A DNA stretch of 64,000 nt from Maribacter sp. BPC-D8 (lineage in GTDB: Bacteria > Bacteroidota > Bacteroidia > Flavobacteriales > Flavobacteriaceae): contig NZ_CP128187.1 in the NCBI RefSeq assembly GCF_035207705.1, positions 62,001 through 126,000 of the forward strand, written 5' to 3'. Numbering within the stretch: the first letter of the stretch is position 1; each line of letters begins with the position of its first letter. The notes below the pieces were generated by a model. The model was given only the letters and a program-made list of their open reading frames with translations. It searched no databases and was not told where the DNA came from. The position numbers were made by a program, and so were the translations under genes. Positions 55,953 to 64,000 of this stretch are shown piece by piece.

Positions 55953-57142
55953 TAGCCCTTGTAGCTTTTAAGCGCTTCTTTTAAAATAAAAACAGCTCTT
56001 TTTAAACTTTCTTGATCAAGAACATAGGCAATTCTTATTTGGTTTTTGCCTAAACCCTCAGTGGCATAGAATCCTGCTGCAGGCGCTACCATAACTGTTT
56101 CGTTGTCTATGTTGAAATCTTCTAACAACCACTGTGCAAAGTGATCGGCGTCTTTAATAGGTAATTCGGCTATACAGTAAAATGCACCTTGAGGTCTTGC
56201 TATTTTAATACCTTCAATCTTTTCTAACTCCGCAATAAGTATATTTCTTCTGGCAACGTATTCTGTTTTTACTTCGGCAAAATAGCTATCTGGGGTATCT
56301 AAAGCTGCCTCACTTGCTATTTGTGCATAGGTAGGTGGCGATAATCTTGCCTGTGCAAATTTCATAGCCGTTGCAATAAATTCTTTGTTCTTTGATACTA
56401 GGTAGCCAATACGTGCGCCACACATGCTGTAACGTTTAGAAACCGAATCAATAACAATGGCGTGTTCCTCTAAACCTTCTTCTTTTAATATAGAAGCATG
56501 AGTTTTATCATCATAGGTAAATTCTCTATAAACTTCATCGGCAACTAGATAAATATTGTGCTTTTTAACTAGTGCAGCTAATTTTTGAATTTCTTCTTTG
56601 CTGTATAAGTATCCCGTTGGGTTACCAGGGTTGCATATTAATATAGCTTTAGTTCTAGGTGTAATTAATTTTTCAAAATCTTCTACTGGAGGAAGAGCAA
56701 AATTATCTTCAATTTTTGAAACTACAGGAACAACCGTTACACCACAAGCAGTGGCAAACCCATTATAATTCGCGTAAAAAGGTTCAGGAATTATAATCTC
56801 GTCATCGGTATCTGCAATGGTATTCATTGCAAAAGACAAAGCTTCAGAGCCACCGGTAGTAACGATAATATCTGTTGCACTTACAGCTATATCATTTTTA
56901 AGATAATACTTTGCAATTTTTGTTCGAAACTCCTCTGAGCCTTCGGTACGACTGTATTCTAATACATTAATGTTATTATTTTTTACAGCGTCTAAAGCTT
57001 GTTGGGGCGTTTTTATATCTGGTTGCCCAATGTTCAAATGAATGACATTAATTCCTCTCTTTTTTGCACTTTCGGCAAACGGAACTAACTTTCTTATGGG
57101 CGATTGAGGCATGGTAAGCCCCTTGTTTGAAACAGATGGCAT
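55952..57142 (-). CDS. PLP-dependent class I/II aminotransferase
   Basis: A 396-residue aminotransferase of the aspartate aminotransferase superfamily. The PLP lysine is Lys236 in SVSKRYSMCGARIGY. Other landmarks are IHLNIGQPDIKTP, the phosphate-binding TTGGSEALSFAMN, CNPGNPTGYLYSKEE, and the C-terminal IRIAYVLDQESL. These mark subgroup I-alpha-like enzymes; substrate could be aspartate, tyrosine or a broad range. The gene is the first of a coupled pair with murB. A clear promoter was not identified in the 148-bp gap to the divergent protease gene. Confidence 0.9.
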   Translation of the reverse strand: MPSVSNKGLTMPQSPIRKLVPFAESAKKRGINVIHLNIGQPDIKTPQQALDAVKNNNINVLEYSRTEGSEEFRTKIAKYYLKNDIAVSATDIIVTTGGSEALSFAMNTIADTDDEIIIPEPFYANYNGFATACGVTVVPVVSKIEDNFALPPVEDFEKLITPRTKAILICNPGNPTGYLYSKEEIQKLAALVKKHNIYLVADEVYREFTYDDKTHASILKEEGLEEHAIVIDSVSKRYSMCGARIGYLVSKNKEFIATAMKFAQARLSPPTYAQIASEAALDTPDSYFAEVKTEYVARRNILIAELEKIEGIKIARPQGAFYCIAELPIKDADHFAQWLLEDFNIDNETVMVAPAAGFYATEGLGKNQIRIAYVLDQESLKRAVFILKEALKSYKG

Positions 57143-57290
57143 ATAAATTGAATTTTACACAAAAGTGATAAATGATTATGGTTCTTACAAAGTAATTAGG
57201 CTTTTATTTGGTTTTGCCTATCGTGTTAAAATTAGGTACTGTATCAAATTATTGTGTATCTTAAAAAGGGTTAACTAATTCATACAGATT

Positions 57291-58628
57291 ATGTTACGAA
57301 AATACACTGTTCTTTTATTTCTTTTGTCTTGTTGTTTTTCCTTTTCAGGAATAGCACAAACCTATCAATTACCTGCCGGAAAGAAATTTCATAAAGTCAA
57401 GTTTGAGCTCATTAATAACCTAATGGTCATACCTATTGATGTTAATGGAACGGAGCTGTCTTTCGTGTTAGATTCTGGGGTTGGTACACCCATATTATTC
57501 AATTTAGCTGATCAAGATTCTATTCAGTTAAATAACGTTACAGAAATTACAATTAATGGGTTAGGGGATGGCGACCCTATTAACGCATTAAAATCAACTG
57601 GAAATTTTGTTCAGTTGGGGAATGTTAAGAATGTCTCACAAAACATTTATGTTGTAATGGATGCTGGTATAAACTTTTCGCCAAGTTTAGGTATACCTAT
57701 ACATGGTATTATAGGTTACGATTTGTTTCGAGATTTTATAGTTGATATAAATTACATAAAGCAAACCATCAAATTTCATGACCCAGAGCTATATAAATAC
57801 AAAAAGTCTAAGAATACTAGGGTTGTAGATATGTCGGTTATTAGAAAGAAGGCATATTTAGATGCATTTGTTATGATTAATAAGAATGAGGAAATACCTG
57901 TAAAAATGTTATTGGATACCGGTAGTAGCGATGCAGTATGGTTATTTGAAGATGAAAGAATTCAGTTGCCCGAAAAGCATTATCAAGATTTTTTAGGCAA
58001 AGGTCTTGCTGGTAATATTTATGGAAAGAGAACAAAAATCAGTCATTTAAAGATTGCAGATTTTATACTGAGTGATGCTAAAGCTGCTTTCCCTGATATG
58101 GAGACGTTTACAACAATTTCAGATTTTGGAGGTAGAAACGGAAGCTTGGGTGGCGAGGTTATAAAACGGTTTAATGTAGTATTCGATTATAGAAATGAAA
58201 AATTGATAATGACCAAGAACACCAATTTCGGTAAGCTCTTTCAGTATAATATTAGCGGAATTGATTTGCAACATGCTGGTATGCGTTATGTGTCAGAAAG
58301 AATTACCGATTCGAATGGTGTGGTTAATAGTGATGCAAAAACATATGGCGATGTGCAAATTATACTTCAGGGCGCTACAAGATTAAGTTTGGTACCAGAA
58401 ATAATTGTTTCCGGAATACGCCAGGGGAGTCCGGCGCATTCGGCAGGTTTACGTGAAGGTGATGTTATTTTGGCAGTGAATGGCAAACGCATCCACAGGT
58501 ATAAATTACAAGAGATTATGCATATGCTAAATTTCAAAAAAGATAAACGCGTTAAGGTGTTAGTAGAGCGATATGATAATGATCTGCTTTTTAGTTTTGT
58601 TCTAAAACCGTTGTTTGATGAACAATAG
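57291..58628 (+). CDS. Two-lobed aspartic protease with C-terminal PDZ domain
   Basis: A 445-residue secreted or periplasmic protein with a signal peptide (MLRKYTVLLFLLSCCFSFSGIAQ). It has two retropepsin-like lobes. The first carries FVLDSGVGTPILFN at about residues 59-72, and the second MLLDTGSSDAVWLF at about residues 205-218, so both DSG and DTG active-site aspartates are present and one chain could form the whole active site. A PDZ domain follows (ISGIRQGSPAHSAGLREGDVILAVNGKRI, about residues 370-440), often used to bind C-terminal peptide ends. No close function is known. A bidirectional terminator follows. Confidence 0.88.
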   Translation: MLRKYTVLLFLLSCCFSFSGIAQTYQLPAGKKFHKVKFELINNLMVIPIDVNGTELSFVLDSGVGTPILFNLADQDSIQLNNVTEITINGLGDGDPINALKSTGNFVQLGNVKNVSQNIYVVMDAGINFSPSLGIPIHGIIGYDLFRDFIVDINYIKQTIKFHDPELYKYKKSKNTRVVDMSVIRKKAYLDAFVMINKNEEIPVKMLLDTGSSDAVWLFEDERIQLPEKHYQDFLGKGLAGNIYGKRTKISHLKIADFILSDAKAAFPDMETFTTISDFGGRNGSLGGEVIKRFNVVFDYRNEKLIMTKNTNFGKLFQYNISGIDLQHAGMRYVSERITDSNGVVNSDAKTYGDVQIILQGATRLSLVPEIIVSGIRQGSPAHSAGLREGDVILAVNGKRIHRYKLQEIMHMLNFKKDKRVKVLVERYDNDLLFSFVLKPLFDEQ

Positions 58629-58635
58629 CGCATAA

Positions 58636-58665
58636 AAAAAAGCCCAACTTCTCAGTTGGGCTTTT
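58636..58665. terminator. Bidirectional terminator between protease and DUF1573 genes
   Basis: AAAAAGCCCAACT and AGTTGGGCTTTTT form a perfect stem with a 4-nt loop and A/T tails, serving both convergent genes. Confidence 0.92.
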
Positions 58666-58684
58666 TGTTTTCTAAAAAGTTCTT

Positions 58685-59077
58685 TTATTTGGTACCAGTA
58701 GCAGCTTGAACTTCTCCTTTGATTTTTAAAACCTTAGTAGGAGTGTCAGCGTTAGATATTACCGTAATTGCTTTACGGATAGGTCCAACTCTATTGGTAT
58801 CATATTTTACCTGAATCTCACCAGTCTTACCTGGTAAAATTGGGTCTTCTGGTTTTTTCGGAATTGTACAACCACAACTAGAACTTACTTTGCTCACGAT
58901 AAGTGGCGCAGTTCCTGTGTTTGTAAATTCAAAAACTCTTACTCCGTCAGATCCTTTAGCAATTTCGCCGTAATCAACAGTTTCAGATTTAAACTCTATT
59001 TTGGCAGCAGCATCTTGTGCTGTTAAGCTAAATCCTAGTAAGCCTACAAATAATACAAGTACTATTTTTTTCATCAT
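58685..59077 (-). CDS. DUF1573 domain protein
   Basis: A 130-residue secreted protein with a signal peptide (MMKKIVLVLFVGLLGFSLTAQ). The mature part is a single Ig-like DUF1573 domain (VDYGEIAKGSDGVRVFEFTNTGTAPLIV...SSCGCTIPKKPE...GPIRKAITVISNADTP) with the conserved CxC pair. These domains are abundant in Bacteroidota periplasm; no biochemical role is established. The gene has a full consensus promoter (59098-59128), so it is probably well expressed as a single gene. Confidence 0.92.
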   Translation of the reverse strand: MMKKIVLVLFVGLLGFSLTAQDAAAKIEFKSETVDYGEIAKGSDGVRVFEFTNTGTAPLIVSKVSSSCGCTIPKKPEDPILPGKTGEIQVKYDTNRVGPIRKAITVISNADTPTKVLKIKGEVQAATGTK

Positions 59078-59097
59078 TTCTAATTTTGGGTGGATGT

Positions 59098-59128
59098 CAA
59101 AATTAAATCTTTTCAGATCAACCTCAAA
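59098..59128 (-). promoter_or_regulatory. Full Bacteroidota consensus promoter for DUF1573 gene
   Basis: TTTTG followed by exactly 19 bases and TAATTTTG on the minus strand, which matches the TTTG-N19-TAnnTTTG consensus. The -7 box ends 20 bp before the start codon. Confidence 0.75.
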
Positions 59129-59172
59129 ATCCTTTTGTTATACTCTAACGTTACTTATTTTTGTTTCGTATT

Positions 59173-59180
59173 TATCTTTG
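59173..59180 (+). promoter_or_regulatory. Candidate -7 box (TATCTTTG) for valS
   Basis: An exact TAnnTTTG match about 90 bp before the valS ATG. No TTG lies at 17-23 bp, so this is only a half-site. A leader of about 85 nt would follow; no T-box-like structure was recognised. Confidence 0.35.
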
Positions 59181-59271
59181 GGTAAAATTCAGCTGAAATG
59201 ACCGTTAGAATGTCAATTCGGCTTTATTTTTAATAACCCATTTTATTATTATTCAAAAACTGTTCCAAAAA

Positions 59272-61902
59272 ATGGAAATTCCTTCAAAATATAATCCGCA
59301 GTCCACAGAATCTCATTGGTATGATTACTGGATGAAAAACGGTTACTTTCATTCTGTACCAGATGACAGAGAACCTTATAGTATTGTAATACCACCGCCA
59401 AACGTAACGGGCATATTGCACATGGGACACATGCTGAACAATACCATACAAGATGTATTGATCAGAAGAGCTCGTCTTTTAGGTAAAAATGCATGTTGGG
59501 TACCTGGTACAGACCATGCCTCAATTGCTACAGAAGCGAAAGTTGTAGCTAAATTAAAAGAACAAGGTATCAATAAAAACGATCTTACAAGAGATGAGTT
59601 TTTAAAGCATGCTTGGGATTGGACAAATGAATATGGCGGAATCATTCTTGAGCAATTAAAGAAGTTAGGTTGTTCTTGCGATTGGGACCGTACTGCGTTC
59701 ACTATGGATCAAGAGCGCTATGATAGCGTTATCAAGGTATTTATCGATCTTTATAATAAAGGATTGATCTACCGTGGGTATAGAATGGTGAATTGGGATC
59801 CAGAGGCTCAAACAACTTTGTCAGATGAAGAAGTTATTTATGAAGAAAAGCAAGGACTGTTATATTACTTGTCTTATGCTATTGAGGGTTCAGACGAAAA
59901 AGTAACCATTGCAACCACAAGACCAGAAACAATTTTAGGTGACACTGCCATATGTATTAATCCGAATGATGAACGATTTACGCACCTTAAAGGTAAAAAG
60001 GTAATTGTTCCTATTTGCAATAGGGTAATACCAATAATTGAAGATGAGTATGTAGATATTGAATTCGGTACAGGATGTTTAAAAGTAACACCTGCACACG
60101 ATATCAATGATAAAGCACTTGGTGAAAAACACAATTTAGAAACTATTGATATTTTCAATGATGATGCGAGCTTAAATAGTTTCGGGTTGCATTATGAGGG
60201 TAAAGATCGTTTCGTAGTAAGAAAAGAAATCTCTAAAGAATTAGAAGAATTAGGTGTTCTGGTTAAGACCGAGACTCATATTAATAAAGTAGGTACTTCA
60301 GAAAGAACCAAGGCTGTTATTGAACCGAAATTGTCAGATCAGTGGTTCTTGAAAATGGAAGATTTGGCGAAACCGGCTTTAGAAGCGGTGATGGAGACTG
60401 GCGATGTTAAGTTGCATCCAAAGAAATTTGAAAACACATACCGTCATTGGATGGAGAATGTTCGCGATTGGAATATTTCTAGACAATTATGGTGGGGTCA
60501 GCAAATACCAGCTTTCTACTTTGGTGACGGTCAAGAAGATTTTGTTGTAGCGGCTAACGTAGCAGATGCATTAAAACTTGCAAAAGAAAAATCAGGCAAA
60601 TCAGATTTACAAGAAAGTGACTTGCGACAAGATGCCGATGTTCTAGATACTTGGTTTTCATCCTGGTTATGGCCAATGAGTGTATTTGGCGGTATTCTAG
60701 AGCCAGATAATGAAGAGATAAACTATTACTACCCAACAAACGATTTAGTAACTGGTCCAGATATTTTATTTTTCTGGGTAGCTAGAATGATTGTTGCCGG
60801 GTATGAGTTTAGAGGAGAGAAGCCTTTTGAAAATGTTTATTTCACCGGATTGGTTAGAGATAAGCAACGTAGAAAAATGTCTAAGCAATTAGGTAATTCC
60901 CCAGATGCTCTTGAGCTAATTAAGGAATATGGTGCCGACGGAGTTCGTGTAGGTATGTTGATGTCTGCAGCTGCAGGTAACGATTTAATGTTCGATGAAG
61001 ATCTTTGTCAGCAAGGAAAAAACTTTGCCAATAAAATTTGGAACGGCTTTAGATTAGTACAAGGTTGGGAAATTGCTGATATTCCTCAGCCAGAAGCTTC
61101 AAAGCTTGGTTTAGAGTGGTACGAGTCTAAGCTCAATAAGACCTTACTAGAGATAGAAGATCATTTCGAAAAATTCCGTATTTCAGATGCTTTAATGTCT
61201 ATTTATAAATTGGTTTGGGACGATTATAGCTCTTCATTATTAGAGATTATAAAACCTGCCTACCAACAGCCAATAGATAGAGCAACTTATGACAAGGTGA
61301 TTCAATTATTTGAGCAAAACTTGAAGTTATTGCACCCATTTATGCCATTTTTGACAGAAGAAGTTTGGCAGCATATTGCAAAAAGAGACAAGAGTGAGGC
61401 ATTGGTGATAGCCAAATGGCCTACCGTAGGTAAAATTGATGAAGAGTTAATAGCCCAGTTCGATTTTGCCGCTGAGGTAATTGCAGGAGTTAGAACCATT
61501 AGGAAAAACAAGAATATTCCGATGAAAGAATCGTTAGAATTATCAGTTCTAAATTCTGAGGAAGCAAGTAGCCGTTGGGATGTAGTTATTTCAAAATTGA
61601 CCAATGTATCTGAAATCAGTTATATAAAAGAGCAGTTAGAAGGTGCATTAACGTTCCGTGTAAAAAGTAACGAATACTTTGTGCCAATGGAAGGGGCTAT
61701 AGATGTAGAAGCTGAAATCATTAAAATAAAAGAAGAGCTGAAGTATACCAAAGGCTTCTTAATATCTGTTCAAAAGAAACTTTCTAATGAACGTTTTGTT
61801 AGTAATGCACCCGAAAAGGTAATTGCTATAGAGCGCCAAAAATTGGCAGATGCTGAAGCTAAAATTGAAACTTTAGAAAAGAGTTTAGCAAGTTTAAGCT
61901 AG
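59272..61902 (+). CDS. valS: Valyl-tRNA synthetase
   Basis: An 876-residue class I aminoacyl-tRNA synthetase. It has the HIGH-type motif at about residues 50-53 ([12 protein letters not shown]), the editing-domain region with [13 protein letters not shown] and [16 protein letters not shown], and the KMSKQ signature at residues 535-539 ([13 protein letters not shown]). The C-terminal anticodon-binding and coiled-coil tail ends with alternating Glu/Lys heptads, as in bacterial ValRS. Length is typical for Bacteroidota. It is a single gene ending at a strong terminator. Confidence 0.97.
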   Translation: MEIPSKYNPQSTESHWYDYWMKNGYFHSVPDDREPYSIVIPPPNVTGILHMGHMLNNTIQDVLIRRARLLGKNACWVPGTDHASIATEAKVVAKLKEQGINKNDLTRDEFLKHAWDWTNEYGGIILEQLKKLGCSCDWDRTAFTMDQERYDSVIKVFIDLYNKGLIYRGYRMVNWDPEAQTTLSDEEVIYEEKQGLLYYLSYAIEGSDEKVTIATTRPETILGDTAICINPNDERFTHLKGKKVIVPICNRVIPIIEDEYVDIEFGTGCLKVTPAHDINDKALGEKHNLETIDIFNDDASLNSFGLHYEGKDRFVVRKEISKELEELGVLVKTETHINKVGTSERTKAVIEPKLSDQWFLKMEDLAKPALEAVMETGDVKLHPKKFENTYRHWMENVRDWNISRQLWWGQQIPAFYFGDGQEDFVVAANVADALKLAKEKSGKSDLQESDLRQDADVLDTWFSSWLWPMSVFGGILEPDNEEINYYYPTNDLVTGPDILFFWVARMIVAGYEFRGEKPFENVYFTGLVRDKQRRKMSKQLGNSPDALELIKEYGADGVRVGMLMSAAAGNDLMFDEDLCQQGKNFANKIWNGFRLVQGWEIADIPQPEASKLGLEWYESKLNKTLLEIEDHFEKFRISDALMSIYKLVWDDYSSSLLEIIKPAYQQPIDRATYDKVIQLFEQNLKLLHPFMPFLTEEVWQHIAKRDKSEALVIAKWPTVGKIDEELIAQFDFAAEVIAGVRTIRKNKNIPMKESLELSVLNSEEASSRWDVVISKLTNVSEISYIKEQLEGALTFRVKSNEYFVPMEGAIDVEAEIIKIKEELKYTKGFLISVQKKLSNERFVSNAPEKVIAIERQKLADAEAKIETLEKSLASLS

Positions 61903-61924
61903 TACTTTAATCGTATAAATTAGT

Positions 61925-61963
61925 AAAGCCTCATTCCTATTTAATTGGGAATGAGGCTTTTTC
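61925..61963 (+). terminator. Rho-independent terminator after valS
   Basis: AAAGCCTCATTCC and GGAATGAGGCTTT form a 13-bp perfect stem with a T-tract following. Confidence 0.93.
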
Positions 61964-62031
61964 TATTGATAAAAGTATTTAGGCAGTCATGTTGTTTTCG
62001 TACTTTTAAATAGAACAAAAAAGCTAGAAAA

Positions 62032-62916
62032 ATGAAACCACTAAAAAAAGAAGATATTAAGCAAGAGGTATTCGACCTTTATGACGCTTATGCACATAAT
62101 AAATTAGAGCGTCGAGACTTTGTTCAGAAACTATCGGTATATGCCGTTGGCGGTCTCACAGTACCTTCGTTGATGAGCTTTTTAATGCCTGATTATAAAA
62201 ATACTTTTTTAGTAGCTAAAGATAATCCAGATTTAGATTCGGGTTTTATTACTTATGATTCTTCTAAGGGTGGTGGCGAAATAAAGGCATTGTTTTCAAA
62301 ACCAAAATCGGCAGATGGTAAATTGCCAGGTATTGTTGTGGTTCATGAAAATAGAGGCTTGAATCCGTATGTAGAAGATACAGCGCGAAGAGCAGCTTTG
62401 GCAGGTTTTGTAACCATTGCTCCAGATGCTTTGAGTCCGTTAGGTGGTTATCCGGGTAATGACGATGAAGGTAGAGAGATGCAGAAAACGCGAGATAGAG
62501 ATGAAATGTTAGAAGATTTTATAGCGGCATTTGATTATTTGAAAAATCATGAAAGCTGCAATGGTAAAATAGGAGTTGTAGGTTTTTGTTTCGGAGGATG
62601 GATTTCTAACATGATGGCAGTAAAAGTACCAGATTTGGCAGCTGCTGTACCTTTCTATGGTGGTCAGCCAACAGAAGGTATAGAAAATATAAATGCGCCT
62701 TTGATGTTTCAGTATGCAGGTTTAGACGAACGTGTAAACGCCGGATGGCCGGCTTATGAAAAGACTTTAAATGAACTTGGTAAAGAGAATGTTGCCTATT
62801 TCTACCCAGAGGTAAATCATGGCTTTCATAATACATCTACACCAAGATATGATGAGCCTGCGGCAGAACTAGCTTGGTCACGTACTATTGAGTTTTTTAA
62901 AGAAAATTTAGTTTAA
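62032..62916 (+). CDS. Dienelactone hydrolase-family alpha/beta hydrolase
   Basis: A 294-residue alpha/beta hydrolase. The catalytic triad is Cys186 in VGFCFGGW, Asp232 in YAGLDERV and His263 in EVNHGFHN, the Cys-Asp-His arrangement of dienelactone hydrolases. The N-terminal 50 residues are an added leader with Arg27-Arg28 in LERRDFVQKLSVYAVGGLTVP, similar to twin-arginine signals, so export by Tat to the periplasm is possible. The preceding 25 residues would be an unusually long n-region. The natural substrate is unknown; ring-cleavage lactones or carboxymethylenebutenolide-type esters are family norms. Confidence 0.9.
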   Translation: MKPLKKEDIKQEVFDLYDAYAHNKLERRDFVQKLSVYAVGGLTVPSLMSFLMPDYKNTFLVAKDNPDLDSGFITYDSSKGGGEIKALFSKPKSADGKLPGIVVVHENRGLNPYVEDTARRAALAGFVTIAPDALSPLGGYPGNDDEGREMQKTRDRDEMLEDFIAAFDYLKNHESCNGKIGVVGFCFGGWISNMMAVKVPDLAAAVPFYGGQPTEGIENINAPLMFQYAGLDERVNAGWPAYEKTLNELGKENVAYFYPEVNHGFHNTSTPRYDEPAAELAWSRTIEFFKENLV

Positions 62917-62994
62917 ATTGCTGATTATCAGTGTTTTTAATTGTTTGTGTGTTGATTATCGCTCTGATTTTGAGCTAGTAATCAATTGCTTTGA

Positions 62995-63225
<231 letters not shown>

Positions 63226-63263
63226 GTCAGATTTAAGAAACCATATTTATCAAAAAATATATG

Positions 63264-63292
63264 AACCCTTGATTAATTTCAAGGGTTTTTTT
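63264..63292 (+). terminator. Rho-independent terminator after small membrane gene
   Basis: AACCCTTGA and TCAAGGGTT form a 9-bp stem around TTAATT, with a T-run after it. Confidence 0.9.
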
Positions 63293-63317
63293 ATGCTTAA
63301 ATAGTATCTTTAATACT

Positions 63318-64000
63318 ATGATTAGACCTTATGTACTTGCCGAAACGAATTGGGAGCATTTAAAAGAAGAACAAATAGAATTGGCAGTTTTGCCTTGGGG
63401 TGCTACAGAGGCGCATAATTATCATTTGCCATACGGTACAGATAATTATCAAGCGCAAAGTATGGTTGAATCGGCTGCTAAAATAGCATGGAGCAAAGGT
63501 AAGAAGGTGATTGTTCTACCAACCATTCCTTATGGTGTAAACACAGGTCAGAGTGACATTTATTTAGATATGAACTTAAATCCGTCAACGCAATTGGCTA
63601 TTCTTAAAGATTTGGTGACAGTATTAAATAGGCAAGGCATTAAAAAGTTATTGCTTTTTAATGGTCATGGTGGTAATAATTTTAAACCTATTGTAAGAGA
63701 GTTGGGCTTGTTGTTTCCTGAGATGTTTATAAGCTTTTGCTTTTTTCCGCCAATGCTAGATAAATCTAAATATTTTCAAGAAAAAGGTGATCATGCCGAT
63801 GAAATGGAAACAAGTTTGATGCTTTATTTAAGACCCGATTTAGTTCAGCCAAAAGAGAAATGGGGTAGTGGTAGTGCTAAGTCATTCAAAATAGAAGCAT
63901 TTAATGAAGGTTGGGCTTGGGCAGAAAGACAATGGTCTAAGGTGAGTAGCGATACCGGTATTGGTAATCCGGAGTTTGCTACTGCAGAAAAAGGAGAACG
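63318..64000 (+). CDS. Creatininase family protein, 3'-truncated by window edge
   Basis: The frame is open from an ATG at 63318 to the window edge, so about 227 N-terminal residues are seen. The family pattern of metal-dependent amidohydrolases is clear: LAVLPWGATEAHNYHLPYGTD, GVNTGQSD, LLFNGHGGNNFKP and GDHADEMETSLML. These include the Glu, His and Asp residues that bind the two metal ions in creatininase and related formamide hydrolases. Substrate may be creatinine or a riboflavin- or purine-pathway formamide; the sequence alone does not decide. The C-terminus is missing. Confidence 0.9.
   Translation, partial: MIRPYVLAETNWEHLKEEQIELAVLPWGATEAHNYHLPYGTDNYQAQSMVESAAKIAWSKGKKVIVLPTIPYGVNTGQSDIYLDMNLNPSTQLAILKDLVTVLNRQGIKKLLLFNGHGGNNFKPIVRELGLLFPEMFISFCFFPPMLDKSKYFQEKGDHADEMETSLMLYLRPDLVQPKEKWGSGSAKSFKIEAFNEGWAWAERQWSKVSSDTGIGNPEFATAEKGE

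Overview
The window looks like a chromosomal segment from a marine flavobacterium (Bacteroidota, Flavobacteriaceae; Maribacter/Zobellia-like is my guess). The evidence is low GC, Bacteroidota-type promoter elements (TTG-N19-TAnnTTTG) with no Shine-Dalgarno pattern, type IX secretion (T9SS) type B sorting domains, PorP/SprF and OmpA/PD40 partners, CarboxypepD_reg-like and DUF6702 families, and a bacterial kynurenine pathway. I see no rRNA, tRNA, IS element, integrase, CRISPR array or prophage core.

Layout. 1-6.5 kb (minus strand): two fibre-like repeat proteins sharing an N-terminal module, one cut by the window edge, with a T9SS type B cargo gene between them that is coupled (TAATG) to the upstream fibre gene. 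6.8-13.4 kb: two overlapping CarboxypepD_reg-like genes, a DUF6702 protein, an M1 metallopeptidase, TatA, a PAP2 phosphatase, an O-methyltransferase and a GNAT acetyltransferase. 13.4-16 kb: kynureninase, then a YbjJ-like MFS transporter whose GTG start follows five copies of a 7-bp tandem repeat. 16-21.6 kb: tandem CarboxypepD_reg-like paralogues, a lipoprotein, an ECF sigma factor with a 62-residue partner and an MscS channel, and ClpP.

21.7-39 kb is a surface-adhesin locus. It holds a 4614-residue Calx-beta T9SS type B protein with two long homogenised DNA repeat arrays, a PorP/SprF protein and an OmpA/PD40/TPR protein, preceded by a possible 93-residue ORF and a 726-bp gene-free region.

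39.7-43.3 kb is a tightly packed light-repair operon: flavin reductase, DUF2256 zinc-finger peptide, CRY-DASH and an Fe-S (6-4) photolyase. Kynurenine 3-monooxygenase diverges from it, so two kynurenine-pathway enzymes lie 30 kb apart. 44.8-57.1 kb carries housekeeping and regulatory genes: DUF4174, a zinc-ribbon-like coiled-coil protein, NIF3, LpxK, a TPR hybrid histidine kinase coupled to a GAPDH paralogue, LipA, two ECF sigma factors (one with an RskA-type anti-sigma), MurB and an aminotransferase. 57.3-64 kb: a two-lobed aspartic protease with a PDZ domain, DUF1573, ValS, a dienelactone hydrolase-like protein, a 55-residue membrane protein and a creatininase-family gene cut by the right edge.

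The best candidates for undescribed biology are the fibre/T9SS pair at 1.9-6.5 kb, the giant adhesin locus with its upstream small ORF, the DUF2256 gene in the photolyase operon, the GAPDH-kinase coupling, and the 7-bp repeat before the MFS gene. All functional statements are inferred from sequence read by eye; no database search was run.
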